A DNA stretch of 64,000 nucleotides from Streptomyces sp. WMMC940 (GTDB lineage: Bacteria > Actinomycetota > Actinomycetes > Streptomycetales > Streptomycetaceae). Shown piece after piece: positions 44,701-51,794 of this stretch. The stretch lies in assembly GCF_027460265.1 (NCBI RefSeq), contig NZ_JAPZBC010000001.1, positions 3,433,001-3,497,000 of the forward strand. Direction: 5' to 3'. The position numbers and the translations under genes were made by a program. How positions within the stretch are numbered: the first letter of the stretch is position 1; each line of letters starts with the position of its first letter. The notes under the pieces are model-generated. The model was not told the origin of the DNA. It searched no databases and saw only the letters and a program-made list of their open reading frames with translations.

Positions 44701-45815
44701 CTGTTCTTCCGGTCTTCCGGGCAGGACCGGTAGCGGCGCTCGACGAAGCCGGGGTGGTAGTCCCAGCCGTCACCGACCCAGGATGCCTGGCCGTTGGCGA
44801 CCGAGGTACGGCCGTCGACCGACTGGGAGGAGTAGGTGAACGCGACCTTGGGCGCGGGACCGGCCGGCGGCGACGGGACGGTGAGCGGGTACGTCCAGGA
44901 GAACCCGCCGCCGCTGCCGCCCGCGGTCCAGGTGCCGGTCGCGGACAGCGGGGTCGCCTTGTAGGTGCCACCCGCGCCCGAGGCGGAGTCGGTGGCCGCG
45001 AGGACGACGGGGCCGCCGCCGGCCTGGGTGGACAGGCCCTGTGCCTGGCTCGCGGCGGGATCGACGGTGGCTCGGACGGTCTCGGTGGAAGGGTCGTTCT
45101 CGCTCGGGACGACGACCGCGGTGGTGCACTCCTCCAACTCGGGCGTGGTGAGGAAGCACTCGGGGAGCTGGGTGAGCCGGAGGCGGGAGGACCACTCGGT
45201 GCCGTACAGGTCCTCGAAGGTGCCGTAGTCCAGTTCGATGTCGACGGGGGTGGAGCCGGTACCGGGGGGCGTGACGGTGATGATCGCGCCGTCGACGTCG
45301 GCCGCTTCGGTGGTGGTGCGGGGTTCGACCTCGACGTCCCAGGTGCCGCTGGGGGCGGGCGGGTCGGGCTCGGTCTCGGTCGGGGACGCCTGGCCGATGC
45401 GGACGGGCAGCGTACCGGCCTGGACGAGTTCTCCGCCCGCGCCGTCGAGGGGAACGGCGGCGTTTCCGCCGGCCGGGGGCGCGATGTCGGTGGGGTTGTA
45501 CTCGGCCGGGGGCTCCACGGGGTCGCCGGACCAGGCCGTGTTCTCGTCGATCCTCACCGCGTCCGGGTCCGCGGGGGCGTCCTGCTGGAGTGCGACCAGG
45601 GTGGGGCCGTTGCGCGGGTCACCCGGCGGGATGGCCCAGGCCTGGGCCGGCAGCAGCGTCGCGACGAGGACGGCCGAGAGTGCGATTCCGGTGCCGCGGG
45701 GGGCGGAGGTGCGGCGTCGTGCCGAGCGCCTTCGCGTGAAAGGCGAAACACGCGCATGAGGCCGGCTCCCTCTTCCGGGCAGGCGAAACGTACGTCCCGA
45801 ATCGGACGAGGACAT
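38730..45815 (-). CDS. Secreted Rhs/YD-repeat polymorphic toxin with HINT and C-terminal toxin domain, 2361 aa
   Basis: The signal peptide is long and twin-arginine-like in charge (RRRSARRRTSAPRGTGIALSAVLVATLLPAQAWA, residues about 28-61). A beta-rich N-terminal part precedes YD/Rhs repeats, densest from about 900 to 1900 (for example GRLTASTDPDMGSATFGYNA), and the core ends at HIGAREYDSTTGRF, residue 1904. A linker and pretoxin-type segment (AAGFAPGLGAAADVGNAVLYATEGNW) lead to a HINT domain, 2103-2250 (Cys2103; HSFVAGTEVLMEDG; TTDHHPFW; ending VLVHN), which likely self-cleaves to free the last 111 residues. The tail has WGHTFKTHG, QGQWLDN and SPNGLYKTGFP; a BECR-type RNase fold is possible but not shown. 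The start is the ATG after GTGGGGGG. Confidence 0.87.
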   Translation of the reverse strand: MSSSDSGRTFRLPGRGSRPHARVSPFTRRRSARRRTSAPRGTGIALSAVLVATLLPAQAWAIPPGDPRNGPTLVALQQDAPADPDAVRIDENTAWSGDPVEPPAEYNPTDIAPPAGGNAAVPLDGAGGELVQAGTLPVRIGQASPTETEPDPPAPSGTWDVEVEPRTTTEAADVDGAIITVTPPGTGSTPVDIELDYGTFEDLYGTEWSSRLRLTQLPECFLTTPELEECTTAVVVPSENDPSTETVRATVDPAASQAQGLSTQAGGGPVVLAATDSASGAGGTYKATPLSATGTWTAGGSGGGFSWTYPLTVPSPPAGPAPKVAFTYSSQSVDGRTSVANGQASWVGDGWDYHPGFVERRYRSCPEDRKNSPNNDNTANKKKSDLCWASENLVMSLGGSSTELVHDDASGAWVAANDDGARVEYKAKNGSAKASQTGEYDGEYWVVTTRDGTRYWFGRNALPGRATATNSAFTVPVFGNHDGEPCHATAYADSSCTQAWRWNLDYVEDVHGNAMIIDWKQEVNRYAQNEKFKQPVPYVRGGHPTQILYGLRSDNLTGTPAGKVVFTADERCIREGATDCSDTEFESKNYEDKQPWWDTPSTLHCKVGAANCYISAPTFWSRMRLTAVTTYGQRTPGTTSMSLVDRWNLHQSFPKQRTDTHPPLWLESITRTGYGTARDEAGNQLSSSLPPVSFLANVVDMPNRVAKGTTDQTPDFDRLRVETIRTETGAEIYVDYSDPCPVGTTHPAPSVNTSRCFPVHWSPDPDLETPPLEWFNKYVVDSVTEKDRVARQPDVVTTYTYEGGAAWAKGTDEFTKPELRTYDQWRGYAGVVVKKGVTANAGQSDATEQSQTRTRYFRGMSGDAGRPAVTVKDSTGTETLGEDLPAHQGRVAETVTYTKAGGSVVARELTWPYSRKTASRAREGLPALEAYRTGTTRTDSIQTVSGGATRTVRATTTYESTHDLPVTTHTRSLTPNGSGGWTTGDRTCATTSYVHNIGKHLIGLPERSRTTVGDCAAAASATGDQVVSDVRTSYDALGAFGTNPVKGLPFQADTVDAAGTGWITSRRTTYDALGRVTKVTDAAGNSTTTAYGPVTGPAFEVTVTNALGHASTSVSDPARGTVLSVTDPNGRKTSSSYDNLGRVSGVWTPSRTQGTDSASALFTYQIADNKPPAVTTRTLRDNGTYEDTVAIYDGLLRPRQTQAEALGGGRIVTDTLHNAGGTVRQTNNGYLAEGEPEALLFFPQTVFEVPNSTETAYDGLGRAIRTTTLHEDVPQHSATVQYSGDWTLTRTGMSADGTAPLSGSRAAKTWTDALGRTSLIQHYTATDLTTETDTSYVYDPRGKLAQVTDAEGNDWTYTYDARGRLTASTDPDMGSATFGYNALDQRVWSKDGQGREQHTLYDVLGRQTELRDDSPTGPLVAKWTFDSLPGAKGHPVASTRYHSGAAFTSEVTGYDSEYRPTGSKTTVPSTSVTTGLAGTYAYTHSYTETGRLQSVQLPATPGGLAAEKVITRYNGEGAPVTTSGLAWYTADTRYSPYGEVLRTVSGEAPRRVWTTNIYNANTGRIHQSVTDRETLNPSRISALTYGYDTVGNITSITDTQSSSRVDRQCFAYDPMGRLVHAWTGTTGCPTASGAQGSGPDRAELSPGVDGGGYWQSYAFDAIGNRTRMTVHDLADPDLDDVHTYTHGTTIGGSQPAPTVQPHTLTKVESTVREPGSTVDSQQTYAYDSFGNTTQRVIGGDTQALTWDRRNKLTSVDTDNNGTPNVTYLYDASGNRLIEDDGTTRTLYLGEAEITVNTSGQAMDARRYYSHPGAPTTVRTTGGKTTGHKLTVLLTDHHNTATNSVDQTAGQGILRRKYDPYGNPRGTEPANWPDRHTYLGVGIDDPATGLTHIGAREYDSTTGRFISADPLIDITDPMQMNGYTYANGSPVSYSDPTGLRPATDCEHGCSDGKGGYTRDYMTMGPNGTWIYNSTKTQITTGHNRRTTVTVKTRYGGGVNERHARVQQEQMKCASRKDDVGCQWVPKQERDWDRAEAHRALDAAGFAPGLGAAADVGNAVLYATEGNWSEAGWSLVALVPVFGDGVAASRKGGKFLDWIMSAPPCIARKHSFVAGTEVLMEDGATKPIEDLEIGDTVVATDPVSGQTALKTVTATILTEDDKSYVDLTVSTEDGAEVIVTTDHHPFWSESEQAWLDAGDLEPGMTLRTDDGSTVSVTATRTYGAHQDTYNLTVADLHTYYVLAGQTPVLVHNSNGCINWASNSVKTWGHTFKTHGAGAKNTKALTDRARSTGNQQGQWLDNDAAAEFLKGLHVEGAGPRSVRIPDGLGQVIMPDGSIVQARAATIVPSPNGLYKTGFPIIGPN

Positions 45816-46317
45816 GGAACCCCCCACTTCCACTGCGCGCCGGAACGGACAGCACGGGCACAGGGAATCGACAAATAGCCCGGCGATTGTGCAGGTGGAC
45901 TGCACGCAAAATCCACAACAGCCGGTCGCGTGTGACCTCAATCACGATCATGAAAGGATGGATTGCCGACTGAAGGGAATTGACGGCGCACCAACTGTCG
46001 AATGGTCGGTACCCGGCAGCAGGACGCCATACGGGATATACCGGCGAAAGCATTCCAGAGAGCACCCGAGGGCCATGGGCAATGTCCTGGGATGCCCTCT
46101 TTTCAGGGCAACCGGATCAGGCAGGACAGCTGCTCACAGGCCCACTGCTCACCGAGTGGACGCATCCGGCGGGCCTGCGGTTCCGCCGACCCCGACACCG
46201 TCCGGGCGGTGACGAAAACGTGAGGATGAGTCATGCTCTGCTGCGCACACATCTGCACAGAGCAGGAGTTCCGAGGGCAGCTCAGCCATCCAGGCGCCCG
46301 CGGGGGGAAAGGAAACG
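45816..46317. other. Divergent promoter region (502 nt) between the Rhs toxin and the DNRLRE protein
   Basis: AT-richer than the flanks, especially 45890-46010, with no supported gene. GTGCAG-GTGGA-CTGCAC at 45889-45905 is a perfect 6-bp dyad about 75-90 nt from the Rhs start. The long region leaves room for separate promoters and shared control. Confidence 0.5.
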
Positions 46318-49300
46318 ATGGACGCCTCGAAGAACGTGGAGAGTACGGAGAATTCTCCACCGCAGAAGGAAGCGCGGACCGAGGAGACACGCACGGGGAA
46401 CGTGCCGAACGACGACGCGAATTCCATCGAACTACCCCTTGGCAGCGCCGAATTGAAGCAGCGTCGTAAGCGGCGTGGATACGCCGTACTGGCCGCCGTG
46501 CTCGCCGCCGCCATCGCCGTGCCCGCGGGTGTGCAGCTCACCGGCGAACGCGGGCAGGAGCCCTCGCCGCGCGCCGGGCGTGACGCCGCCCGTCAGCACC
46601 CCGTCGAAGCCGCCGAGGCGGTTCGGGAGGCGCGGCGCACCGGCAAGGACGTCGAGGTCACCGCCCGGCACACCCCGGACTCCACCACCTGGGCCCGGCC
46701 CGACGGGCTGCTGAGGACCCGAACGTACAGCGACACGATCCGGGCCAGGGTCGGCGGCGAGTGGAAGCCGGTCGACACGACCCTGCACCGCGTGGACGGC
46801 GGCTACGCGCCCAGGGCCGTCAACGACCCGCTGCTGTTCAGCGCGGGCAGCGCGGAACGCCCCGGGGGCAGGGGCGGCGCTGGAGAAGAGGACGACGGCG
46901 GGCGGGCCTCGCGCGCGACCTGGCGGACGTCTCTGGCCGAGGTGGGAGCCCTCAGGACCGCGCCCTCGGACAGCGCCTGGACCGACCTGGTCCGCATGAG
47001 CACCGGCGGCCACGACCTCGTCGTGCGCTGGCCCGGTCCGCTGCCCGAGCCCCTGGTGAACGGCCCCCGCGCGCTGTACCAGAACGTGCGCCCCGGCATC
47101 GACCTGCTGCTCACCGCGCGGGACGGCGGCTACTCGCACGTCCTCGTCGTCCACACCCGGCAGGCCGCGCAGGACCCGCTGCTGGACCGGCTCGACTACC
47201 GGCTCTCCTCCCCCAGCCTGAACTTCACTCTCGACGACGCCACGGACGTCGTCAGTGCCCGTGACAGCGCGGGCAAGGAGATCGCCTCCTCCCCGACCCC
47301 GTACATCTGGGACTCCGCCGGGGCCGTCAGGGCCACCATCGGCGAGCCCGTACCGGCGCCCGATCCGGCGGTGGGCTCCACGGCACTCGCCCTGCCGGGT
47401 CTCGCCGGGCCGCAGCCCGGGAGCCACGACGGTGTCCTCGACGCGAGCCTCGGTGACGACGGCGTGCTCGGCCTCGACGTGGACGAGAAGCTGCTCGCCG
47501 ATCCGGAGACGGTCTACCCGGTGTTCATCGACCCCTCCTTCAAGGGGCGGAAGAAGAACTGGACGCTGCTGTACGCGAAATACCCCAGCTCCAGCTTCTA
47601 CAACGGGCAGAACTTCAACGACGGCACCAACGACGCGCGCGTCGGCTACGAGTCGACCACGGGCGGGCTCTCCCGCTCCGTCTTCACCTTCGAGTACGGC
47701 TCGACCCTGCACGGGACGAAGGTCCAGTCGGCGACCTTCCGCGCGCTGCAGACGTACTCCTGGGGCTGCTCGTCCCGTCAGTACAACCTCTACCTCACCG
47801 GTGCGATCTCCAGCTCCAGCACCTGGAACAAGCAGCCGAGCTGGACGCGCTTGCTGTCGAGCCAGACCAACGGGCACGGCTACAAGTCGGGCTCCTGCCC
47901 GGACAAGTGGGTCGCCATGGACATCAAGTCCGCGGCCCAGGAGGCGTCCGACAAGAAGTGGACGGCGCTCACCCTGGGGCTGCGCGCCGCGAACGAGAGC
48001 GACACCAACGCCTGGAAGAAGTTCCAGGCCAACGGGGAGAGCTCCCCGTACGTCGAGGTCGTCTACAACCGGGCCCCGAACGAGCCGACGGGTTCGCTCA
48101 TGAAGACCTCCCCGGGCGGCACGTGCGACACCGCCTCGCCCTTCCTGTCGATCGGCAAGCAGGACATCACATTCAGCTCCTCGGCCTCCGACGCCGACGG
48201 GAACCTCAAGTACCTGCACCTGAAGGTCTGGCGCACGGGATACGCGAGCAGCCCGCTGCACGACGCGGACCACGCCACGAACAGCACCGGCGCCATGACG
48301 CCGTACACCATCCCGTGGTCCAGTTTCACGCACGGCGCGACGTACACCTGGTCGGTGTACTCGAAGGACGCCGAGGGGGCCACCTCCGCGTGGGGGCCTC
48401 CGTACACGACCGCGCTCTGCCAGTTCACCGTCGACCACTCGGCACCGAACAGCCCGGGCGTCTCTTCCGCCGCCTTCCCGCCCCCGGGCGACGACGGCAG
48501 CACCTGGAGCACGGCCGCCTTCGGCACGGCTGGGCAGTTCGTCTTCACGCCCAACGGACCGGCGACCAGCGTGAAGGAGTACCAGTACAGCTTCAACACG
48601 GCCTTCGACAAGAAGGCCCTGCCCGACGCGGCCAACGGCGGCCAGGCGGTCGTCACGCTCCAGCCGCCGCACGCCGGCCCCAGCGTGCTCTACGTACGCA
48701 GCGCCGACAGCGTCGGCAACCTCTCCGGGGCCACGAAATACCTGTTCAACGTGCGACCGAGCCCTCAGCTGGACGCCGCCGGGGACGTCACGGGCGACCA
48801 GGTGCCGGACGTGTACACCATCGACCCGTCGGGCAATCTCCTCCTGTACGCCAAGACCCAGGGCACCGACCGCCTCCACTTCTCGATGGCGGCCGCGTAC
48901 TCGGCGGCCGGGGAATCCGCCGCACTGCTCGACGACGGGTACTGGACTGATGCGCTGATCACACACAACGGGGACTGGCTGCCCGGCGACGGAGTCCAGG
49001 ATCTCGTCGCCCGGATGCCGGACGGGAAGCTCTACGTCTACCCCGGTGACGGATACGGCGGCTTCGACGTCGGGCAGCGCCGGGAGATGCTGCTGCCGGG
49101 CGGCGCGCCGGCCACCGGGACGCTCACCCAGATCCTCTCCGTCGGTGACGCCACCGGCGACGGACGCCCCGACCTGCTCGCCACGGCCGGCAGCGGCCTG
49201 TGGGCCTTCACCGGATACACGGGGGCGAGCTTCAGCGGCGTCACCCAGCTCAGCGGGGACGACTGGTCGCAGCGGGACCTCGTGCAGGTCGACGACGTCA

Positions 49301-49662
49301 GGGGCGGTGCGGGGCTGGATCTCGTCTACCGGACCGACACCACCGGCAGGATCTACCTGCGGCAGGGCAAGCTCGTCGGCGCCGGGACCGATCTGTCCTC
49401 GTTCGCCGTGCAGACGGCCGCCGAGGGCGGGGTCGACTTCCTCTACGGCAGCGCGGGGTGGCACTCGGACGAGGTGCCGTTCGTCCTCGGCACTCCCGAT
49501 GTGACCGGCGACGGCGTACCCGACGTCTGGGCCGTACGGTCGGACGGCAACGCCTCGGTGTATCTCGGGAGCGGCACCGTCCGGCTCAGTTCCACCGCGA
49601 TGTTCAACGTCATCAGCACCAGTGTCGGGACCAGCTGGAGCGGTCACACCGCCATCGGCTGA
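46318..49662 (+). CDS. Membrane-anchored or secreted DNRLRE/FG-GAP repeat protein, 1114 aa
   Basis: A short cytoplasmic N-terminus (1-52), a signal anchor (55-74), then a large extracellular part. Residues about 400-580 follow the DNRLRE pattern (VYPVFIDPSFK..., SVFTFEYGSTLHGTKVQSATFRALQTYSWGC). A fibronectin-like stretch follows, and at least three calcium-type FG-GAP loops near 822 (DVTGDQVPDVY), 943 (DATGDGRPDLL) and 1060 (DVTGDGVPDVW). Similar proteins in Streptomyces lie next to YD-repeat toxins and may help export or display them. The ATG has GGGGGAAAGGAAA before it; a strong terminator follows. Confidence 0.83.
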   Translation: MDASKNVESTENSPPQKEARTEETRTGNVPNDDANSIELPLGSAELKQRRKRRGYAVLAAVLAAAIAVPAGVQLTGERGQEPSPRAGRDAARQHPVEAAEAVREARRTGKDVEVTARHTPDSTTWARPDGLLRTRTYSDTIRARVGGEWKPVDTTLHRVDGGYAPRAVNDPLLFSAGSAERPGGRGGAGEEDDGGRASRATWRTSLAEVGALRTAPSDSAWTDLVRMSTGGHDLVVRWPGPLPEPLVNGPRALYQNVRPGIDLLLTARDGGYSHVLVVHTRQAAQDPLLDRLDYRLSSPSLNFTLDDATDVVSARDSAGKEIASSPTPYIWDSAGAVRATIGEPVPAPDPAVGSTALALPGLAGPQPGSHDGVLDASLGDDGVLGLDVDEKLLADPETVYPVFIDPSFKGRKKNWTLLYAKYPSSSFYNGQNFNDGTNDARVGYESTTGGLSRSVFTFEYGSTLHGTKVQSATFRALQTYSWGCSSRQYNLYLTGAISSSSTWNKQPSWTRLLSSQTNGHGYKSGSCPDKWVAMDIKSAAQEASDKKWTALTLGLRAANESDTNAWKKFQANGESSPYVEVVYNRAPNEPTGSLMKTSPGGTCDTASPFLSIGKQDITFSSSASDADGNLKYLHLKVWRTGYASSPLHDADHATNSTGAMTPYTIPWSSFTHGATYTWSVYSKDAEGATSAWGPPYTTALCQFTVDHSAPNSPGVSSAAFPPPGDDGSTWSTAAFGTAGQFVFTPNGPATSVKEYQYSFNTAFDKKALPDAANGGQAVVTLQPPHAGPSVLYVRSADSVGNLSGATKYLFNVRPSPQLDAAGDVTGDQVPDVYTIDPSGNLLLYAKTQGTDRLHFSMAAAYSAAGESAALLDDGYWTDALITHNGDWLPGDGVQDLVARMPDGKLYVYPGDGYGGFDVGQRREMLLPGGAPATGTLTQILSVGDATGDGRPDLLATAGSGLWAFTGYTGASFSGVTQLSGDDWSQRDLVQVDDVRGGAGLDLVYRTDTTGRIYLRQGKLVGAGTDLSSFAVQTAAEGGVDFLYGSAGWHSDEVPFVLGTPDVTGDGVPDVWAVRSDGNASVYLGSGTVRLSSTAMFNVISTSVGTSWSGHTAIG

Positions 49663-49677
49663 CCCGCCGTACGCGAA

Positions 49678-49714
49678 GAGGGCGGCTCGCGCACACGGTG
49701 CGCGGGCCGCCCTC
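49678..49714 (+). terminator. Strong hairpin terminator after the DNRLRE gene
   Basis: Arms of 17 nt (49678-49694 and 49698-49714), with one G-T wobble, enclose the 3-nt loop acg, starting 16 nt past the stop. It could also end the transcript of the opposite-strand gene at 49784. Confidence 0.8.
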
Positions 49715-49783
49715 GTGTGCGCGGGGTGCCGTGGCAACGCGGGCCGTGGGCGCGGGCGCTCGGGCGGATGCGCGGATGCGCGG

Positions 49784-50452
49784 TCAGCTGAAGATGATCA
49801 TCGAGCCCTGCCCCAGGCTCCGGGTCGCCGCCGCGTGCAGCCCCAGCCAGACATGGCGTTCACGGGCGAACGGGTTGTCGTCGTGGGGGATGGGGCCCGC
49901 CGGCTCCTCCAGGGAGGTGGGGCGGGTGGGCGGGGCCGGGGCGGACGGGGGGTTGGCGGGGTCGATGCCGATGGACGGGGCCACGTACTCGAGTTCGCGC
50001 AGCAGGCCCTGGGAGGAGCCCAGCGGGCCGCCGCCGGCGAGGAGTTCCTCGTTGGACAGGGGCTCGGGGAAGTCGACGGGGACGTAGGCGCCGGCGTGGT
50101 CGTAGTGCCACACCAGATGGGACTGCTGGGCCGTGGACTCGAACATCTCCAGCAGCTGCTCGTAGTCGCCGCCCAGTTCGTCGACGGGCGTCACCGCCAG
50201 CCCGCAGAGCTGGAGGAGGTACGCCCGGCGCAGGAAGTGCAGGGCGTCGTAGTCGAAGCCGGCGACCGGGGCGACGTCGCCCGAGAGGCCCGGCATGTAG
50301 GCGAAGACGGGAACGTTGGGCAGACCGGCCTCGGTGAGGGCCTTGTCGTACGAGGCGATCTCCTCGGCGAAGGGGTTGTCGGGGCTGTGGCACAGCACAT
50401 CGACGAGGGGGACCAGCCAGAGGTCACAGGCCAAGACGGGCTCGCTCTCCAT
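49784..50452 (-). CDS. Uncharacterised Streptomyces protein, 222 aa
   Basis: Cytosolic, acidic protein with no family I can name. Visible blocks: ACDLWLVPLVDVLCHSPDNPFAEEIASYDKAL, FAYMPGLSGDVAPVAGFDYDALHFLRRAYLL, SHLVWHYDHAGAYVPVDFPEPL and a Pro-rich linker before ARERHVWLGLHAAATRSLGQGSMIIFS. It has the third-position GC of a real gene. An ATG start lies just inside a region with nested dyads (50492-50504). Confidence 0.72.
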   Translation of the reverse strand: MESEPVLACDLWLVPLVDVLCHSPDNPFAEEIASYDKALTEAGLPNVPVFAYMPGLSGDVAPVAGFDYDALHFLRRAYLLQLCGLAVTPVDELGGDYEQLLEMFESTAQQSHLVWHYDHAGAYVPVDFPEPLSNEELLAGGGPLGSSQGLLRELEYVAPSIGIDPANPPSAPAPPTRPTSLEEPAGPIPHDDNPFARERHVWLGLHAAATRSLGQGSMIIFS

Positions 50453-50820
50453 CGGAGTCGTAGCAGGTTGTGCGATGGTCGGGACAGCGTAGTGCTACTA
50501 GCACATCGCGCACAGTCAGCCGTCGCCGACGACGGCCCGGCCCGGGTGGCGGCACCGGTCCGGGGGGCTGCAGGTCACATACCCATCCTCGGACGGTCCG
50601 CGCGCCCCGGGGCCCGCGAGTTCCCGCCGGCGCCCGGCCCGCGGCCCGCGGGTGCCCCTGGGGGCGGGTCCTCCGCGGGCACCACTGCCGCTCCGGGTCC
50701 TCCGCCGGTGCCGCTTCCGGCCTCTTCGGGTCCTCCGTCCGCGCCCGCACCAGCGGTCCCGGTCGCCCGTGCGTTCCACCGTCCTCGCCGGGGCCGCGGT
50801 ACCCGCCGGTCCCGCCGTTC
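50453..50820. other. Gap of 368 nt with nested dyads near the uncharacterised gene
   Basis: GTGCTA-C-TAGCAC at 50492-50504 is a perfect 13-bp dyad. Around it TGTGCGATG (50469-50477) and CATCGCGCACA (50504-50514) form looser outer arms. The rest, up to the GntR gene end, is GC-rich (Pro/Arg-type in all frames) and shows no gene. Confidence 0.5.
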
Positions 50821-51501
50821 TCACCCCGCACGCCGCTCCAGACGCTCCGCCCAGCGCAGGGCGAGGTCGTCGTCCACCGCGATCAGTGCCCGGGCGCCCG
50901 CGGCGTCGCCGCGGGCGATCGCGTCGACGAGCTGCTCGTGGCCGCTCCAAAGCCAGTCCCCGAACTCGGGGTCGGCCCGAAGCCGGGGCACGGCGAAGGC
51001 CCAGGACTGCACGCGGAGCCGGTCGAGGAACTCGGCGATGTAGCGGTTGGTGACGAGGGCGCCCAGCTCACGCCAGAACCGCAGGTCGTAGCCGATGAGG
51101 ACGGTCAGGTCCCCGCAGCGGGCGGCCCGTGCCGCCTCCTCCGCGCGGCGGCGCACGGAGACCAGGGCCGCGCCCGTCGCCGGCTGGGCGCGGGGGACGC
51201 CGCCCTCCCGGAAGATGCCGTCCACGATGAGCGAGCGGGCCTCGATCATGCCGCGGAAGTCCTCGACGGAGAAGCGGTGCACCTGGAAGCCGCGGTGCTG
51301 GTCGGAGTCGAGCAGGCCCTGTCCCGCGAGGTCCACGAGGGCCTCGCGGACGGGCGTGGCGGAGACGCCGTACTGCTCGGCGATCTGCTTGACCGTGAAC
51401 TCCTGTCCGGCACGCAGTCGTCCGGCCAGCACTTCGTCCCGCAACGCGCCGGCGATCTGCTGCCGCAGGGTGTTGCGGGTGACGGCTCCGCTCGCGGGCA
51501 T
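50821..51501 (-). CDS. GntR-family (FadR/FCD type) regulator, 226 aa
   Basis: Winged HTH at 10-75 (LRQQIAGALRDEVLAGRLRAGQEFTVKQIAEQYGVSATPVREALVDLAGQGLLDSDQHRGFQV) followed by an FCD-type helical effector domain (about 85-220) with several His/Asp residues that often hold a metal and a carboxylate ligand. It lies 293 nt downstream of the aminotransferase gene on the same strand, so it may regulate amino-acid or amine use. Confidence 0.87.
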   Translation of the reverse strand: MPASGAVTRNTLRQQIAGALRDEVLAGRLRAGQEFTVKQIAEQYGVSATPVREALVDLAGQGLLDSDQHRGFQVHRFSVEDFRGMIEARSLIVDGIFREGGVPRAQPATGAALVSVRRRAEEAARAARCGDLTVLIGYDLRFWRELGALVTNRYIAEFLDRLRVQSWAFAVPRLRADPEFGDWLWSGHEQLVDAIARGDAAGARALIAVDDDLALRWAERLERRAG

Positions 51502-51794
51502 GATGTCGGTCCCCTCCGTCCGGTTGCGGACACCTTAAGCCCCGTGACGGCCCCGCCCCGGCCCACGTCGTCCCGGGGCCCGCCCAGGAGGCACCGCACT
51601 CTCCCGGGTCCCGCGCGAGCCCGACCTCCCGGGCGAGGCCCCGGGTCCCGCGACCGTCCGCCCCGGACGGGTCGACCGGCGCCCTCCGCCCGGTCCCGGC
51701 GCAGGCGGAAGGGCCGAGGCCCCCCGGCCCCGGCCCCGTGACGGGGCGCACGGGCCCCGGCCGCGTCGGACGGCGTGTCCGGTCGGCTGCCGCG

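Noticed and set aside
41622..45878. 1418-codon plus-strand frame opposite the Rhs gene
   Set aside because: Val/Gly/Arg repeats mirror the YD repeats of the real gene; no start context and no family.
46432..49737. Long minus-strand frame opposite the DNRLRE gene
   Set aside because: No motif; the plus-strand protein has a signal anchor and FG-GAP loops.
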